Assembly: GCA_002703045.1 (NCBI GenBank)
Contig: PAEG01000083.1
Location: forward strand, 15,245-21,833
Origin: Acidimicrobiaceae bacterium
GTDB taxonomy: Bacteria; Actinomycetota; Acidimicrobiia; Acidimicrobiales; UBA8592
DNA: 6,589 nt
Direction: 5' to 3'
In this document: piece by piece, positions 1 through 6,253 of the stretch
Numbering within the stretch: the stretch's first letter is position 1
Layout: the number at the start of each line of letters is the position of its first letter
Translations under genes and position numbers: made by a program
The notes under the pieces: model-generated
Database searches by the model: none
The model's input: only the letters and a program-made list of their open reading frames with translations
Told to the model about the DNA's origin: nothing

Positions 1-669
1 CCAGCAAACCTCGCAAAGACTCTTCGCCTAATGGCAGGCCATGACCTAGTCACGGAAGGCTTCCAAGAAGGTCAAGTCGGTTCTTCAGCAATGCCGCACA
101 AAATGAATATGCGTTCCTGTGAACGCATCTCTGGGTTATCTCATGTGCTCCAAGGATATTTGACGATGGTTACATCGCTCGTGGGAGATCAATGGAACGA
201 AGGCGACGTTAGTTGTTCAGTAGTTAGAAGAGTAGCTCTTCCCGATGCATTCCTTGCCATAGATGGGCTTCTCCAAACATTCCTGTCTGTTCTAGAAGAC
301 TTTGGTGCATATCCAAAAGTTATCGAGCGAGAACTCAACCACTATTTACCCTTCTTGAGCACGACTCGGATTCTCACGGCTGCTACTCAGGCAGGCATGG
401 GCCGAGAAGAAGCACACGAAGCTATTAAAGCCCACGCTGTCTCTGCCGCACTTGACCTACGAAACAACAATGAAGGAGAGAATACGCTCCTGCAACGAAT
501 AGCTGATGATCCAGAAATACCCTTGAGCTTTGACGAATTGAAAAGTGCAATAGCAACGTCTGATATAGGCAGAACAGATCAACAGATAGAAGCAGTAAAC
601 CAAGTCATCCAACAAGTCATTGAACGACACCCTGAATCTAAATCATATAACCCCCAAACAATTATTTAG
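1..669 (+). CDS. purB: Adenylosuccinate lyase, C-terminal part (5' end outside window)
   Basis: Adenylosuccinate lyase acts twice in cytosolic purine synthesis: it splits SAICAR to AICAR plus fumarate, and adenylosuccinate to AMP plus fumarate. The frame is open from base 1 (reading PANLAKTLRL before the first Met at 31), so the gene is cut by the window edge. The visible 222 residues are roughly half of the usual 430-475. The fumarate-lyase superfamily signature GSSAMPHKMN lies at 79-108; its Ser pair and Lys belong to the mobile active-site loop that closes over the substrate. It is followed by RSCERISGL, then the helical-bundle segment GDQWNEGDVSCSVVRR and a C-terminal helical domain. This version of the signature region resembles the long actinobacterial PurB type (recalled, not searched). 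The stop lies 10 bases before the purC start, which suggests one transcript. No damage is seen in the visible part. Confidence 0.95.
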   Translation, partial: PANLAKTLRLMAGHDLVTEGFQEGQVGSSAMPHKMNMRSCERISGLSHVLQGYLTMVTSLVGDQWNEGDVSCSVVRRVALPDAFLAIDGLLQTFLSVLEDFGAYPKVIERELNHYLPFLSTTRILTAATQAGMGREEAHEAIKAHAVSAALDLRNNNEGENTLLQRIADDPEIPLSFDELKSAIATSDIGRTDQQIEAVNQVIQQVIERHPESKSYNPQTII

Positions 670-670
670 C

Positions 671-674
671 GAGG
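671..674 (+). promoter_or_regulatory. Ribosome binding site of purC
   Basis: GAGG lies 5 bases upstream of the ATG at 680 and just after the purB stop. It decides the purC start: the frame is also open upstream to a TTG at 620, but that TTG lies inside purB and has no such site. The GAGG is the left half of a perfect 8-base palindrome, GAGGCCTC, which may be chance. Confidence 0.6.
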
Positions 675-679
675 CCTCT

Positions 680-1591
680 ATGACACGTCCCCCAGCTTAC
701 GAACTGGATCTCCCTCATGTATATTCTGGAAAAGTCCGAGATATATATGACGCTGGTAACGGCAATTATCTTATGGTTACCAGCGACCGGATATCAGCTT
801 TCGACGTCGTTATGGAACAAACCGTTCCGAATAAAGGAAGAGTGCTCATGGCTATGTCTTCCTTCTGGTTTCAACACCTATCTCAAACAATGCCCTCCCA
901 CCTGATCTCAACAGATATCAGGGATTTCCCTGAACCAGCTCAGATCCCTGAAATAGAGGGACGCTCCATGCTTGTCCGCAAAGCTCAAATGCTTCCTATT
1001 GAATGCATTGTTCGTGGCTACATCACCGGCTCCGCATGGAAACAATACCTTGCAGATGGAACCATGAACGGCATGGAACTACCAGAAGGACTCCAAGAGT
1101 CAGATCAATTACCTGAACCTGTCTTTACTCCGTCGACAAAGGCCGAAGATGGATTACATGATGAAAATATTTCATATGAGCAGGCTGAAGAAATTATCGG
1201 CACTGAACTCGCGGAGGAAGTCCGCCAAAAATCTATAGAGCTATACAAGGCTGGGGCATCACATGCCCTCGAACGAGGCATCATTATCGCCGACACGAAA
1301 TTTGAAATGGGTTTCGTAGACGGCGAACTGGTCATAGCCGATGAAATGCTCACACCAGATTCATCGCGGTTCTGGCCTGAAGCAGACTGGCAGCCTGGCA
1401 CCACTCCGCCATCATTCGATAAGCAGCCGGTCCGTGACTACCTTGATGGACTGAATTGGGATAAAGCTCCTCCTCCCCCCAAACTGCCACCTGATGTGAT
1501 TTCAGCTAGCTCAAAGAGATATCAGGAAGGCTACGAACGCATTACTGGCCAACTACTTTCAGATTGGCCGGGTCAAGCAGACATCCCGTAG
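680..1591 (+). CDS. purC: Phosphoribosylaminoimidazole-succinocarboxamide synthase (SAICAR synthetase)
   Basis: PurC joins CAIR and aspartate using ATP to give SAICAR, the step just before PurB. The product is 303 residues, matching the longer (about 290-305) form found in Actinomycetota and in the yeast Ade1 type, rather than the roughly 240-residue E. coli form. Visible motifs are the nucleotide-binding N-terminus SGKVRDIYD (residues 16-24), SDRISAFD (35-42), family signature 1 LPIECIVRGYITGS (105-118), FTPSTKAEDGLHDENIS (149-165) and family signature 2 IIADTKFEMG (202-211), followed by DEMLTPDSSRFWP. A C-terminal extension (about 245-303) carries DKQPVRDYL and a run of four prolines (264-267). 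ATG 680 is chosen because it has a GAGG site, avoids overlap with purB, and starts the protein just ahead of the conserved YSGKVRDIY segment. The gene probably shares a transcript with purB. All expected conserved blocks are present. Confidence 0.97.
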   Translation: MTRPPAYELDLPHVYSGKVRDIYDAGNGNYLMVTSDRISAFDVVMEQTVPNKGRVLMAMSSFWFQHLSQTMPSHLISTDIRDFPEPAQIPEIEGRSMLVRKAQMLPIECIVRGYITGSAWKQYLADGTMNGMELPEGLQESDQLPEPVFTPSTKAEDGLHDENISYEQAEEIIGTELAEEVRQKSIELYKAGASHALERGIIIADTKFEMGFVDGELVIADEMLTPDSSRFWPEADWQPGTTPPSFDKQPVRDYLDGLNWDKAPPPPKLPPDVISASSKRYQEGYERITGQLLSDWPGQADIP

Positions 1592-1598
1592 GTTTTTT
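1569..1598 (+). terminator. Possible weak intrinsic terminator at the purC 3' end
   Basis: CGGG (1569-1572) can pair with CCCG (1585-1588) around a 12-base loop. The stem overlaps the purC stop, and a run of six T follows at 1593-1598. A stem of only 4 pairs with 4 bases before the T-run is poor for an intrinsic terminator, so at most partial termination or a pause is likely. It is listed because it stands exactly where purine transcription would have to be separated from the following oxygenase gene. Confidence 0.2.
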
Positions 1599-1642
1599 AA
1601 GAAAGATTCACACACTAAATGGTCGATGATGGCAAAACCTTT

Positions 1643-1648
1643 TAGAAT
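1643..1648 (+). promoter_or_regulatory. Candidate -10 box of the Rieske oxygenase gene
   Basis: TAGAAT matches the sigma-70-type TATAAT consensus at 5 of 6 positions and ends 8 bases before the ATG at 1657. That distance would put the transcription start at or within a few bases of the start codon, as in leaderless mRNAs, which are common in Actinomycetota. A -35 element is poor: TGGTCG at 1620-1625 has a 17-base spacing but only 3 of 6 matches to TTGACA. Support comes from the absence of a Shine-Dalgarno sequence before this ATG. Confidence 0.35.
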
Positions 1649-1656
1649 TAATCTCC

Positions 1657-3030
1657 ATGGGAACGGAAGATAAGAAACTAAAGCCAGGAGAGGCAAGAGA
1701 ACAAGGACCCTCTTTACGCGACGAACTTCTCCGGGACCCCACGCCACCTCCATCCCCACTGCTAGAAGAATCATATGAATTTCTAGGAGATGAAGATATC
1801 TCATTTGAAAACTACACCTCACCCGACGTCGCTCAAGCTGAGTATGAGAAACTGTGGTCCAAAGTCTGGCAATGGGCATGCCATGTGGATCACATTCCCC
1901 AACCAGGAGATTATTTCGTTTACGACATCGGAGACCTATCTTCCCTGATTGTTCGGACCGAAAATGGGGAAATCAAAGCGTATTTCAATTCCTGCATGCA
2001 TCGAGGAACACAGCTAAAACAGCCAGGGACATGTGGTTTTAGTAAAGAACTCAGGTGCCCTTTTCACGGGTGGACGTGGTCTCTTGAAGGACAACTTGTT
2101 GATCTCCCACAAGCATGGGACTTTCCCCATGTCACGGCTGATTCACACCAACTACCTGAAATGCCTGTTGATATTTGGGAAGGTTTTGTCTTTATCAATT
2201 TTGATCAAGACGCTAAGCCACTAAACGAATATTTAGGAGTTCTTCCGCAACACTGGGAAGAGTGGGGCTTAAGTCAGAGATACATAGAAACGCATATTCG
2301 TAAGCACCTTCCATGCAACTGGAAAGCTGCAGCAGAAGCATTTATCGAGGCGTATCATGTTCGAGAAACTCACGCAACGGGCCAGCTTGGCGATGAAGTC
2401 ACAACCCAATACGACGTCTTTGGAGAAAATATATCCCGATTCATCCACACGCGCGGTTTAAACAGCCCCCTTCGATCAGACCCGCGAACAGAAGACGAAC
2501 TACTTGCAAGGATTAGCGGCCGCACCCTAGGAGAGGGAGACCTTACCCTTCCACCAGGAGCCCGCGCACGAGACCATTACGCCAACCATGTTCAAGAAAC
2601 AATGGGGCAGCGATATGGGCATGACTTCTCACACCTAAGCGAATCAATAACCCTTGACTCTATCGAATATTACCTATTCCCAAATGCCTTTTTTTTCCCA
2701 GGCCTATCTCTCCCAATGGTCTACCGGTTCCGACCAGACCCCACCAGTCCCGACTTCAGCTACTTCGACCTGCTCTTTATGCGGCCTCGACCTCCAGAAG
2801 GTGAAGCACCTCCCCCTCCAGAAGTCATCGAACTAGGTATTGACGAAAGCTACTCAACAGCTGAAGCAATAGGGCCACTAGGAAGAGTTTACGACCAAGA
2901 CACGGCAAATCTTGCAGCACAAACACGAGGATTCAAATCAAGCTTCAAGAGCGGACAGACACTTGGAAATTATCAAGAAATTAGAGTCAGGCACCTACAG
3001 CAGCGTGTGAAAACGTATCTCGAAGCATAA
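1657..3030 (+). CDS. Rieske non-heme iron oxygenase, alpha (catalytic) subunit type
   Basis: This is a predicted oxygenase component of the aromatic-ring-hydroxylating dioxygenase family: it takes electrons from a ferredoxin or reductase and uses O2 to hydroxylate or demethylate an unknown substrate. The 457-residue protein starts with a charged, Pro-rich leader (about 1-50) without signal peptide. The Rieske domain binds its 2Fe-2S cluster through C113-x-H115 and C134-x2-H137 (CMHRG and CPFHGW). The catalytic domain has NWKAAAEAFIEAYHVRETH (221-239): H234 and H239 are the likely iron ligands, with E231 where many relatives have a bridging Asp. D415 in VYDQD is the likely third ligand, followed by the usual Q-x-R-G (422-425). 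A second Pro-rich stretch lies at 379-389. ATG 1657 is the first possible start after an in-frame TGA at 1627. No beta subunit, ferredoxin or reductase gene is adjacent. The substrate cannot be predicted; its place inside a purine cluster is unexplained. Confidence 0.93.
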   Translation: MGTEDKKLKPGEAREQGPSLRDELLRDPTPPPSPLLEESYEFLGDEDISFENYTSPDVAQAEYEKLWSKVWQWACHVDHIPQPGDYFVYDIGDLSSLIVRTENGEIKAYFNSCMHRGTQLKQPGTCGFSKELRCPFHGWTWSLEGQLVDLPQAWDFPHVTADSHQLPEMPVDIWEGFVFINFDQDAKPLNEYLGVLPQHWEEWGLSQRYIETHIRKHLPCNWKAAAEAFIEAYHVRETHATGQLGDEVTTQYDVFGENISRFIHTRGLNSPLRSDPRTEDELLARISGRTLGEGDLTLPPGARARDHYANHVQETMGQRYGHDFSHLSESITLDSIEYYLFPNAFFFPGLSLPMVYRFRPDPTSPDFSYFDLLFMRPRPPEGEAPPPPEVIELGIDESYSTAEAIGPLGRVYDQDTANLAAQTRGFKSSFKSGQTLGNYQEIRVRHLQQRVKTYLEA

Positions 3031-3042
3031 AGACCATAATTT

Positions 3043-3048
3043 TAAAAT
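3043..3048 (+). promoter_or_regulatory. Possible -10 box upstream of purS
   Basis: TAAAAT matches TATAAT at 5 of 6 positions in the AT-rich stretch after the oxygenase stop. A partner at 3020-3025 (TCGAAG, 17-base spacing) matches TTGACA at only 3 of 6. If real, transcription would begin near 3055 and restart the purS-purQ-purL genes after the oxygenase gene. AT-rich gaps often give such matches by chance. Confidence 0.2.
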
Positions 3049-3049
3049 C

Positions 3050-3080
3050 TCGATGGCAGGATACTTCCTTTCCTCATCGA
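3050..3080 (+). repeat. Inverted repeat in the purS leader
   Basis: TCGATG (3050-3055) is matched by its reverse complement CATCGA (3075-3080), enclosing a smaller hairpin with AGGA (3058-3061) and TCCT (3066-3069) around the loop TACT. The structure sits in the 69-base gap between the oxygenase stop and the purS start, ends 19 bases before the purS ATG, and lacks a following T-run, so it is not an intrinsic terminator. It could be an RNA hairpin in the leader, an operator, or chance. Confidence 0.3.
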
Positions 3081-3099
3081 CCTGTGGCAGCATTATCAA

Positions 3100-3354
3100 A
3101 TGGTTTATGATGCCTGCGTCGAAGTAAAGCTCCGTGAAGGAATAGCTGACCCTCAAGGTTCCACGATCGAAAAGGCTACGGCCAATTTGGGCTTCAGCGG
3201 GATTACAAATGTTCGCGTAGGAAAATGTATTCGCTTCCAGATTGAAGCAGAAGACGATCAGGAAGCTAACAATATTGTTACCGAGCTGTGTAACAGCTTC
3301 CTAACGAACCCTGTTATAGAAGAAGCAGTAATCGAAATACAGGTAGCAGGGTGA
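3100..3354 (+). CDS. purS: Phosphoribosylformylglycinamidine synthase subunit PurS
   Basis: PurS is the small structural subunit of three-part FGAM synthase. It helps PurQ and PurL assemble and pass ammonia between their active sites; it has no catalytic activity of its own. The 84-residue length is normal for the family. Recognisable features are an N-terminal beta strand (YDACVEVKLREG), the family hallmark DPQGSTIEKA near residues 18-27, then LGF and VRVGKCIRFQIEA with the conserved VR-x-GK core, and the C-terminal strand VIEEAVIEIQVA. ATG 3100 is the first ATG, GTG or TTG in frame after stops at 3037 and 3043, and is preceded by only a weak ribosome site (GGCAG about 12 bases upstream). 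The stop codon overlaps the purQ start in GTGA, so the two are probably translationally coupled. Confidence 0.95.
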   Translation: MVYDACVEVKLREGIADPQGSTIEKATANLGFSGITNVRVGKCIRFQIEAEDDQEANNIVTELCNSFLTNPVIEEAVIEIQVAG

Positions 3355-4025
3355 GCCACAACGTAGGTGTAGTTGTTTTCCCCGGATCGAATTGCGAAAA
3401 AGATGCGATGGAAGCCCTTGCAGACCTTGGAGCTAGGCCGCACCTGCTATGGCACGCAGACAATGCGCTACAGGGAGTAGATGCAGTTGTTATCCCGGGA
3501 GGTTTTGCCCACGGTGACTACCTCCGCCCCGGAGCGATAGCACGATTTTCTCCAGCTATGGAAGCGATCATTGACTTTGCTAACGATGGAGGACCTGTAT
3601 TAGGCATCTGCAACGGATTCCAAGTCCTCACGGAGGCCGGCCTTCTACCAGGCGCATTGCAGAAGAACGCTGGACTTAAATTCCTTTGCAAAGAAGTTGA
3701 AATTCGGGTAGAAACGACAAACTCCGTCCTCACAAATATGGCCCATGAAGGCCAAATCCTCCGAATTCCGATCAATCACTTCGAAGGAAATTTTACTTGC
3801 ACTGAAGAAACCCTCATCGAGCTTCAGGAAAAAGAACAAATTATTCTCACATACACAGAAAACCCCAACGGCTCGATTGCGAATATAGCTGGGATATGTA
3901 ACGCCGGCCGAAATGTGGTCGGCCTCATGCCACATCCAGAGCGTGCATGCCACTCGTTACTAGGAAGTATTGACGGTCGTGTTCTCTTAGAGAGCTTCAT
4001 CCAGGGGGAACATGCGAAAGTTTAA
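3351..4025 (+). CDS. purQ: Phosphoribosylformylglycinamidine synthase subunit PurQ (glutamine amidotransferase)
   Basis: PurQ is the glutaminase subunit of FGAM synthase: it releases ammonia from glutamine for use by PurL. The 224-residue protein is a class I glutamine amidotransferase of normal size (B. subtilis PurQ is about 227). The nucleophile is C87 in GICNGFQ, and the triad is completed by H195 and E197 in MPHPER. Other family marks are VVVFPGSNCEKD at the N-terminus, IPGGFAHGDYLRPGAIA (48-64) and the oxyanion-strand context GGPVLG. The start is GTG 3351, sharing bases with the purS stop TGA; an AGG 7 bases upstream can serve as ribosome site. The frame, fold motifs and coupling leave little doubt. 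The stop TAA at 4023-4025 is followed after 23 bases by purL. Confidence 0.97.
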   Translation: MSHNVGVVVFPGSNCEKDAMEALADLGARPHLLWHADNALQGVDAVVIPGGFAHGDYLRPGAIARFSPAMEAIIDFANDGGPVLGICNGFQVLTEAGLLPGALQKNAGLKFLCKEVEIRVETTNSVLTNMAHEGQILRIPINHFEGNFTCTEETLIELQEKEQIILTYTENPNGSIANIAGICNAGRNVVGLMPHPERACHSLLGSIDGRVLLESFIQGEHAKV

Positions 4026-4048
4026 TGACATCAAGAAACGAGTATTAG
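4025..4048 (+). other. Seven-codon reading frame joining purQ and purL
   Basis: An ATG at 4025-4027 overlaps the last base of the purQ stop (TAATGA). It reads seven codons (MTSRNEY) to a TAG at 4046-4048 that directly abuts the purL ATG, and it lies in the purL frame. It could act as a reinitiation bridge that hands ribosomes from purQ to purL, or be the relic of a longer purL N-terminus cut off by the TAG. It may also be chance; no expression evidence is available. Confidence 0.25.
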
Positions 4049-6247
4049 ATGGCTGAACCGCTCCATCGCAGTCTCGGTCTAACAGATGATGAATTGGATA
4101 AGATCATTGAAATCCTTGGAAGAGAACCAAACCACCTCGAACTTGCTATGTATTCGGTTATGTGGAGTGAGCATTGTTCCTACAAATCGTCGCGAATACA
4201 TCTCAAACGTCTACCTACAGAAGGAAAGAATGTTCTCGTAGGGCCTGGTGAGAATGCCGGCGTGATTGATGTAGGTGATGGGATAGCGATTGCCCTGCGA
4301 ATTGAAAGCCATAACCATCCAAGTTATATAGAGCCGTATCAGGGAGCTGCAACAGGGGTAGGGGGCATTATCAGAGATATTTTTACCATGGGTGCTCGCC
4401 CAATAGCGATTATGGATCCCTTACGATTTGGTCCTTTAGAAGATGCGCGAAGCCGATGGGTTGCTGAAGGCGTTGTTAGTGGCATTTCAGGTTATGGAAA
4501 TTCCGTTGGTGTCCCCAATGTGGGCGGTGAAATAGTTTTCGACGAAACTTATATGGGAAACCCATTAGTTAATGTTTTGTGTGTAGGAATATTACCGAAG
4601 GAAAGGCTTGTCCTAGGTCAGGCTTCTGGGATAGGTAATCTTGCTGTTCTTCTCGGCTCAACAACAGGAAGGGATGGGATTGGTGGCGTTAGTGTCCTCG
4701 CCTCAGCCGGGTTTGGAGATGAAGAAGAGGACGCAGAAAAAAGACCTAGCGTTCAAGTCGGAGATCCTTTTGAGGAGAAGCGCCTTATTGAAGGATGTTT
4801 AGAACTTCTAGATGAAGGGTTAGTCGTAGGAATCCAAGATTTAGGTGGCGCAGGGTTAACTTGTGCGGCATCGGAGACAGCTTCTCGCGGAGGTGTCGGC
4901 ATGGATTTCAGTGTTTCAGCTGTTCCCCAAAGAGAAACTGGGATGCAACCATTTGAGATTATGACAAGTGAATCCCAAGAACGGATGCTGGCAATAGTAG
5001 AGCCAGAGAATCTAGAGCAAGTTTTTGAAATATGCCGTAAGTGGGAAATTAGGTCATCGGTTGTCGGGAAAGTAACATCCTCGGGAGCGCTTCGAATTGT
5101 TGAGGAATTTGACGGAGAGGTATTGGGAGAGGTTCCCGCTTCTTCTCTCCATGAGGACGCCCCACTCTACGAACGGCCTATGGCTCAGCCAGATAAATTA
5201 GCTGATCAAGAAATGCAATTAGCTACACCGGAGGGAATCGAAAAAGATCTCATTGATATGCTCATGAGCCCGCAATGGGCAACTTCCCAGTACGACTCAC
5301 AACTTTTTCTCAACACAGTTGTTGGCCCTGGAAGCGACGCTGCCGTTTTACGGTTGAAGCATCCGACAACAGGCGCTGATACGGGAAGAGGCATGGCGCT
5401 TACTACAGATGGCAATCACAGGTGGTGCGCTGTTAATCCTCGAATCGGAGCAGCTATGACAGTTGCAGAATCGGTTTTGAACCTAGCTTGTGTAGGCGCA
5501 GTTCCTCAGGCTCTGGTTAATTGTTTAAACTTCGGAAATCCTGAAAATCCTATTGTTATGTGGCAGCTGAGCGAAGCAGTTGATGGGATGGCTGAAGCCT
5601 GTAATGCCTTTGAACTTCCAGTAGTAGGTGGAAATGTTTCGCTATATAACGAAAGCCAGGGGAAAAACATTGATCCAACCCCAATTGTTGGCGTCATAGG
5701 TTTGATCGATGATTTAGCTAAATCTCCTCCAGGACTCGCATGGAATGATGGTGATCGGATTATTCTGCTCGGCCCAGAAGCTTCTGCTTTAGATGGAAGC
5801 GCATGGGCATTTAAAAATGGGTATAAAGGCGGTTCACTTGAGCCAATCGATTTCGATCTTCACCGACAAGTATGTGCATTGACCAGAGATCTAGTTACCA
5901 AAGAATTAGTTACTGGACTGCACGATGTTTCCACAGGGGGGCTTGGGGTTTGTGCAGCTGAGATGGCCATCAACTCAAACGTCGGATGTACGTTGGCTCG
6001 AATCCCTGACCATATTTCGTTCTTTTCTGAATCACCCTCCCGAGTCCTTTTGGGCGTGAATCCGGAATTAATCACAGAAGTAGAGCAGCTCGCTGAAAAA
6101 TATAATGTTCCCTATGCAAGAATAGGACTAGCACATGGAAATGTATTCTCAGTCAAGAATCTACTTACAATTCCGGTTCAAGACCTTCAGGAGAAATGGA
6201 GCAATCGACTCGTCGATGCTTTAGACAGCGGCACAACGCAGGGATAA
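4049..6247 (+). CDS. purL: Phosphoribosylformylglycinamidine synthase subunit PurL (small form)
   Basis: PurL is the synthetase subunit of FGAM synthase: it activates FGAR with ATP and adds the ammonia released by PurQ to make FGAM. At 732 residues it is the small PurL type that works with separate PurS and PurQ (B. subtilis about 742), not the roughly 1300-residue fused enzyme. Two repeated AIRS-like halves are visible. The first has [10 protein letters not shown] (40-49) with the likely catalytic H42, RIESHNHPS (84-92), [20 protein letters not shown] (99-118), GVPNVGGE (154-161), the GDPFEEK segment (238-244), [13 protein letters not shown] (264-276) and ESQERM (308-313). The second has the DGNHRW region (454-459), LNFGNPE (493-499), [11 protein letters not shown] (525-535) and [10 protein letters not shown] (625-634). 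The ATG directly follows an in-frame TAG and has only a weak purine-rich ribosome site, so translation may depend on ribosomes leaving purQ. The stop lies 6 bases from the convergent P450 gene. purF does not follow. Confidence 0.97.
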   Translation: MAEPLHRSLGLTDDELDKIIEILGREPNHLELAMYSVMWSEHCSYKSSRIHLKRLPTEGKNVLVGPGENAGVIDVGDGIAIALRIESHNHPSYIEPYQGAATGVGGIIRDIFTMGARPIAIMDPLRFGPLEDARSRWVAEGVVSGISGYGNSVGVPNVGGEIVFDETYMGNPLVNVLCVGILPKERLVLGQASGIGNLAVLLGSTTGRDGIGGVSVLASAGFGDEEEDAEKRPSVQVGDPFEEKRLIEGCLELLDEGLVVGIQDLGGAGLTCAASETASRGGVGMDFSVSAVPQRETGMQPFEIMTSESQERMLAIVEPENLEQVFEICRKWEIRSSVVGKVTSSGALRIVEEFDGEVLGEVPASSLHEDAPLYERPMAQPDKLADQEMQLATPEGIEKDLIDMLMSPQWATSQYDSQLFLNTVVGPGSDAAVLRLKHPTTGADTGRGMALTTDGNHRWCAVNPRIGAAMTVAESVLNLACVGAVPQALVNCLNFGNPENPIVMWQLSEAVDGMAEACNAFELPVVGGNVSLYNESQGKNIDPTPIVGVIGLIDDLAKSPPGLAWNDGDRIILLGPEASALDGSAWAFKNGYKGGSLEPIDFDLHRQVCALTRDLVTKELVTGLHDVSTGGLGVCAAEMAINSNVGCTLARIPDHISFFSESPSRVLLGVNPELITEVEQLAEKYNVPYARIGLAHGNVFSVKNLLTIPVQDLQEKWSNRLVDALDSGTTQG

Positions 6248-6253
6248 CAATTT

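Noticed and set aside
620..679. Upstream extension of purC to a TTG at 620, adding 20 residues
   Set aside because: It would overlap purB by 50 bases, has no ribosome site, and the added residues precede the normal PurC N-terminus. ATG 680 with GAGG fits better.
1105..1404. 99-codon - strand frame inside purC
   Set aside because: Fully antisense to conserved purC blocks, Ser-rich shadow composition, no recognisable domain.
1559..1879. 106-codon - strand frame across the purC-oxygenase gap, with a hydrophobic stretch
   Set aside because: Most of it is antisense to two well-supported genes, its composition looks like a frame shadow, and no family is recognisable.
2689..2696. Run of eight T inside the oxygenase gene, a possible slippage or phase-variation site
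   Set aside because: It encodes Phe codons in the FPNAFFFPG segment usual for this family and the frame is intact on both sides. A single 8-base run is not evidence of phase variation.
3050..3099. Purine riboswitch or PurR operator before purS
   Set aside because: The gap is too short for, and lacks the conserved core of, a purine riboswitch, and no recognised PurR box is seen.
3053..3127. 24-codon + frame starting MAGYFLSSS and overlapping the purS start
   Set aside because: Short, no ribosome site, no recognisable peptide; it runs through the inverted repeat and into purS out of frame. Kept only as a possible leader peptide that I cannot support.
3645..3953. 102-codon - strand frame inside purQ
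   Set aside because: Lies entirely opposite the purQ active-site region and has no recognisable family or ribosome site.
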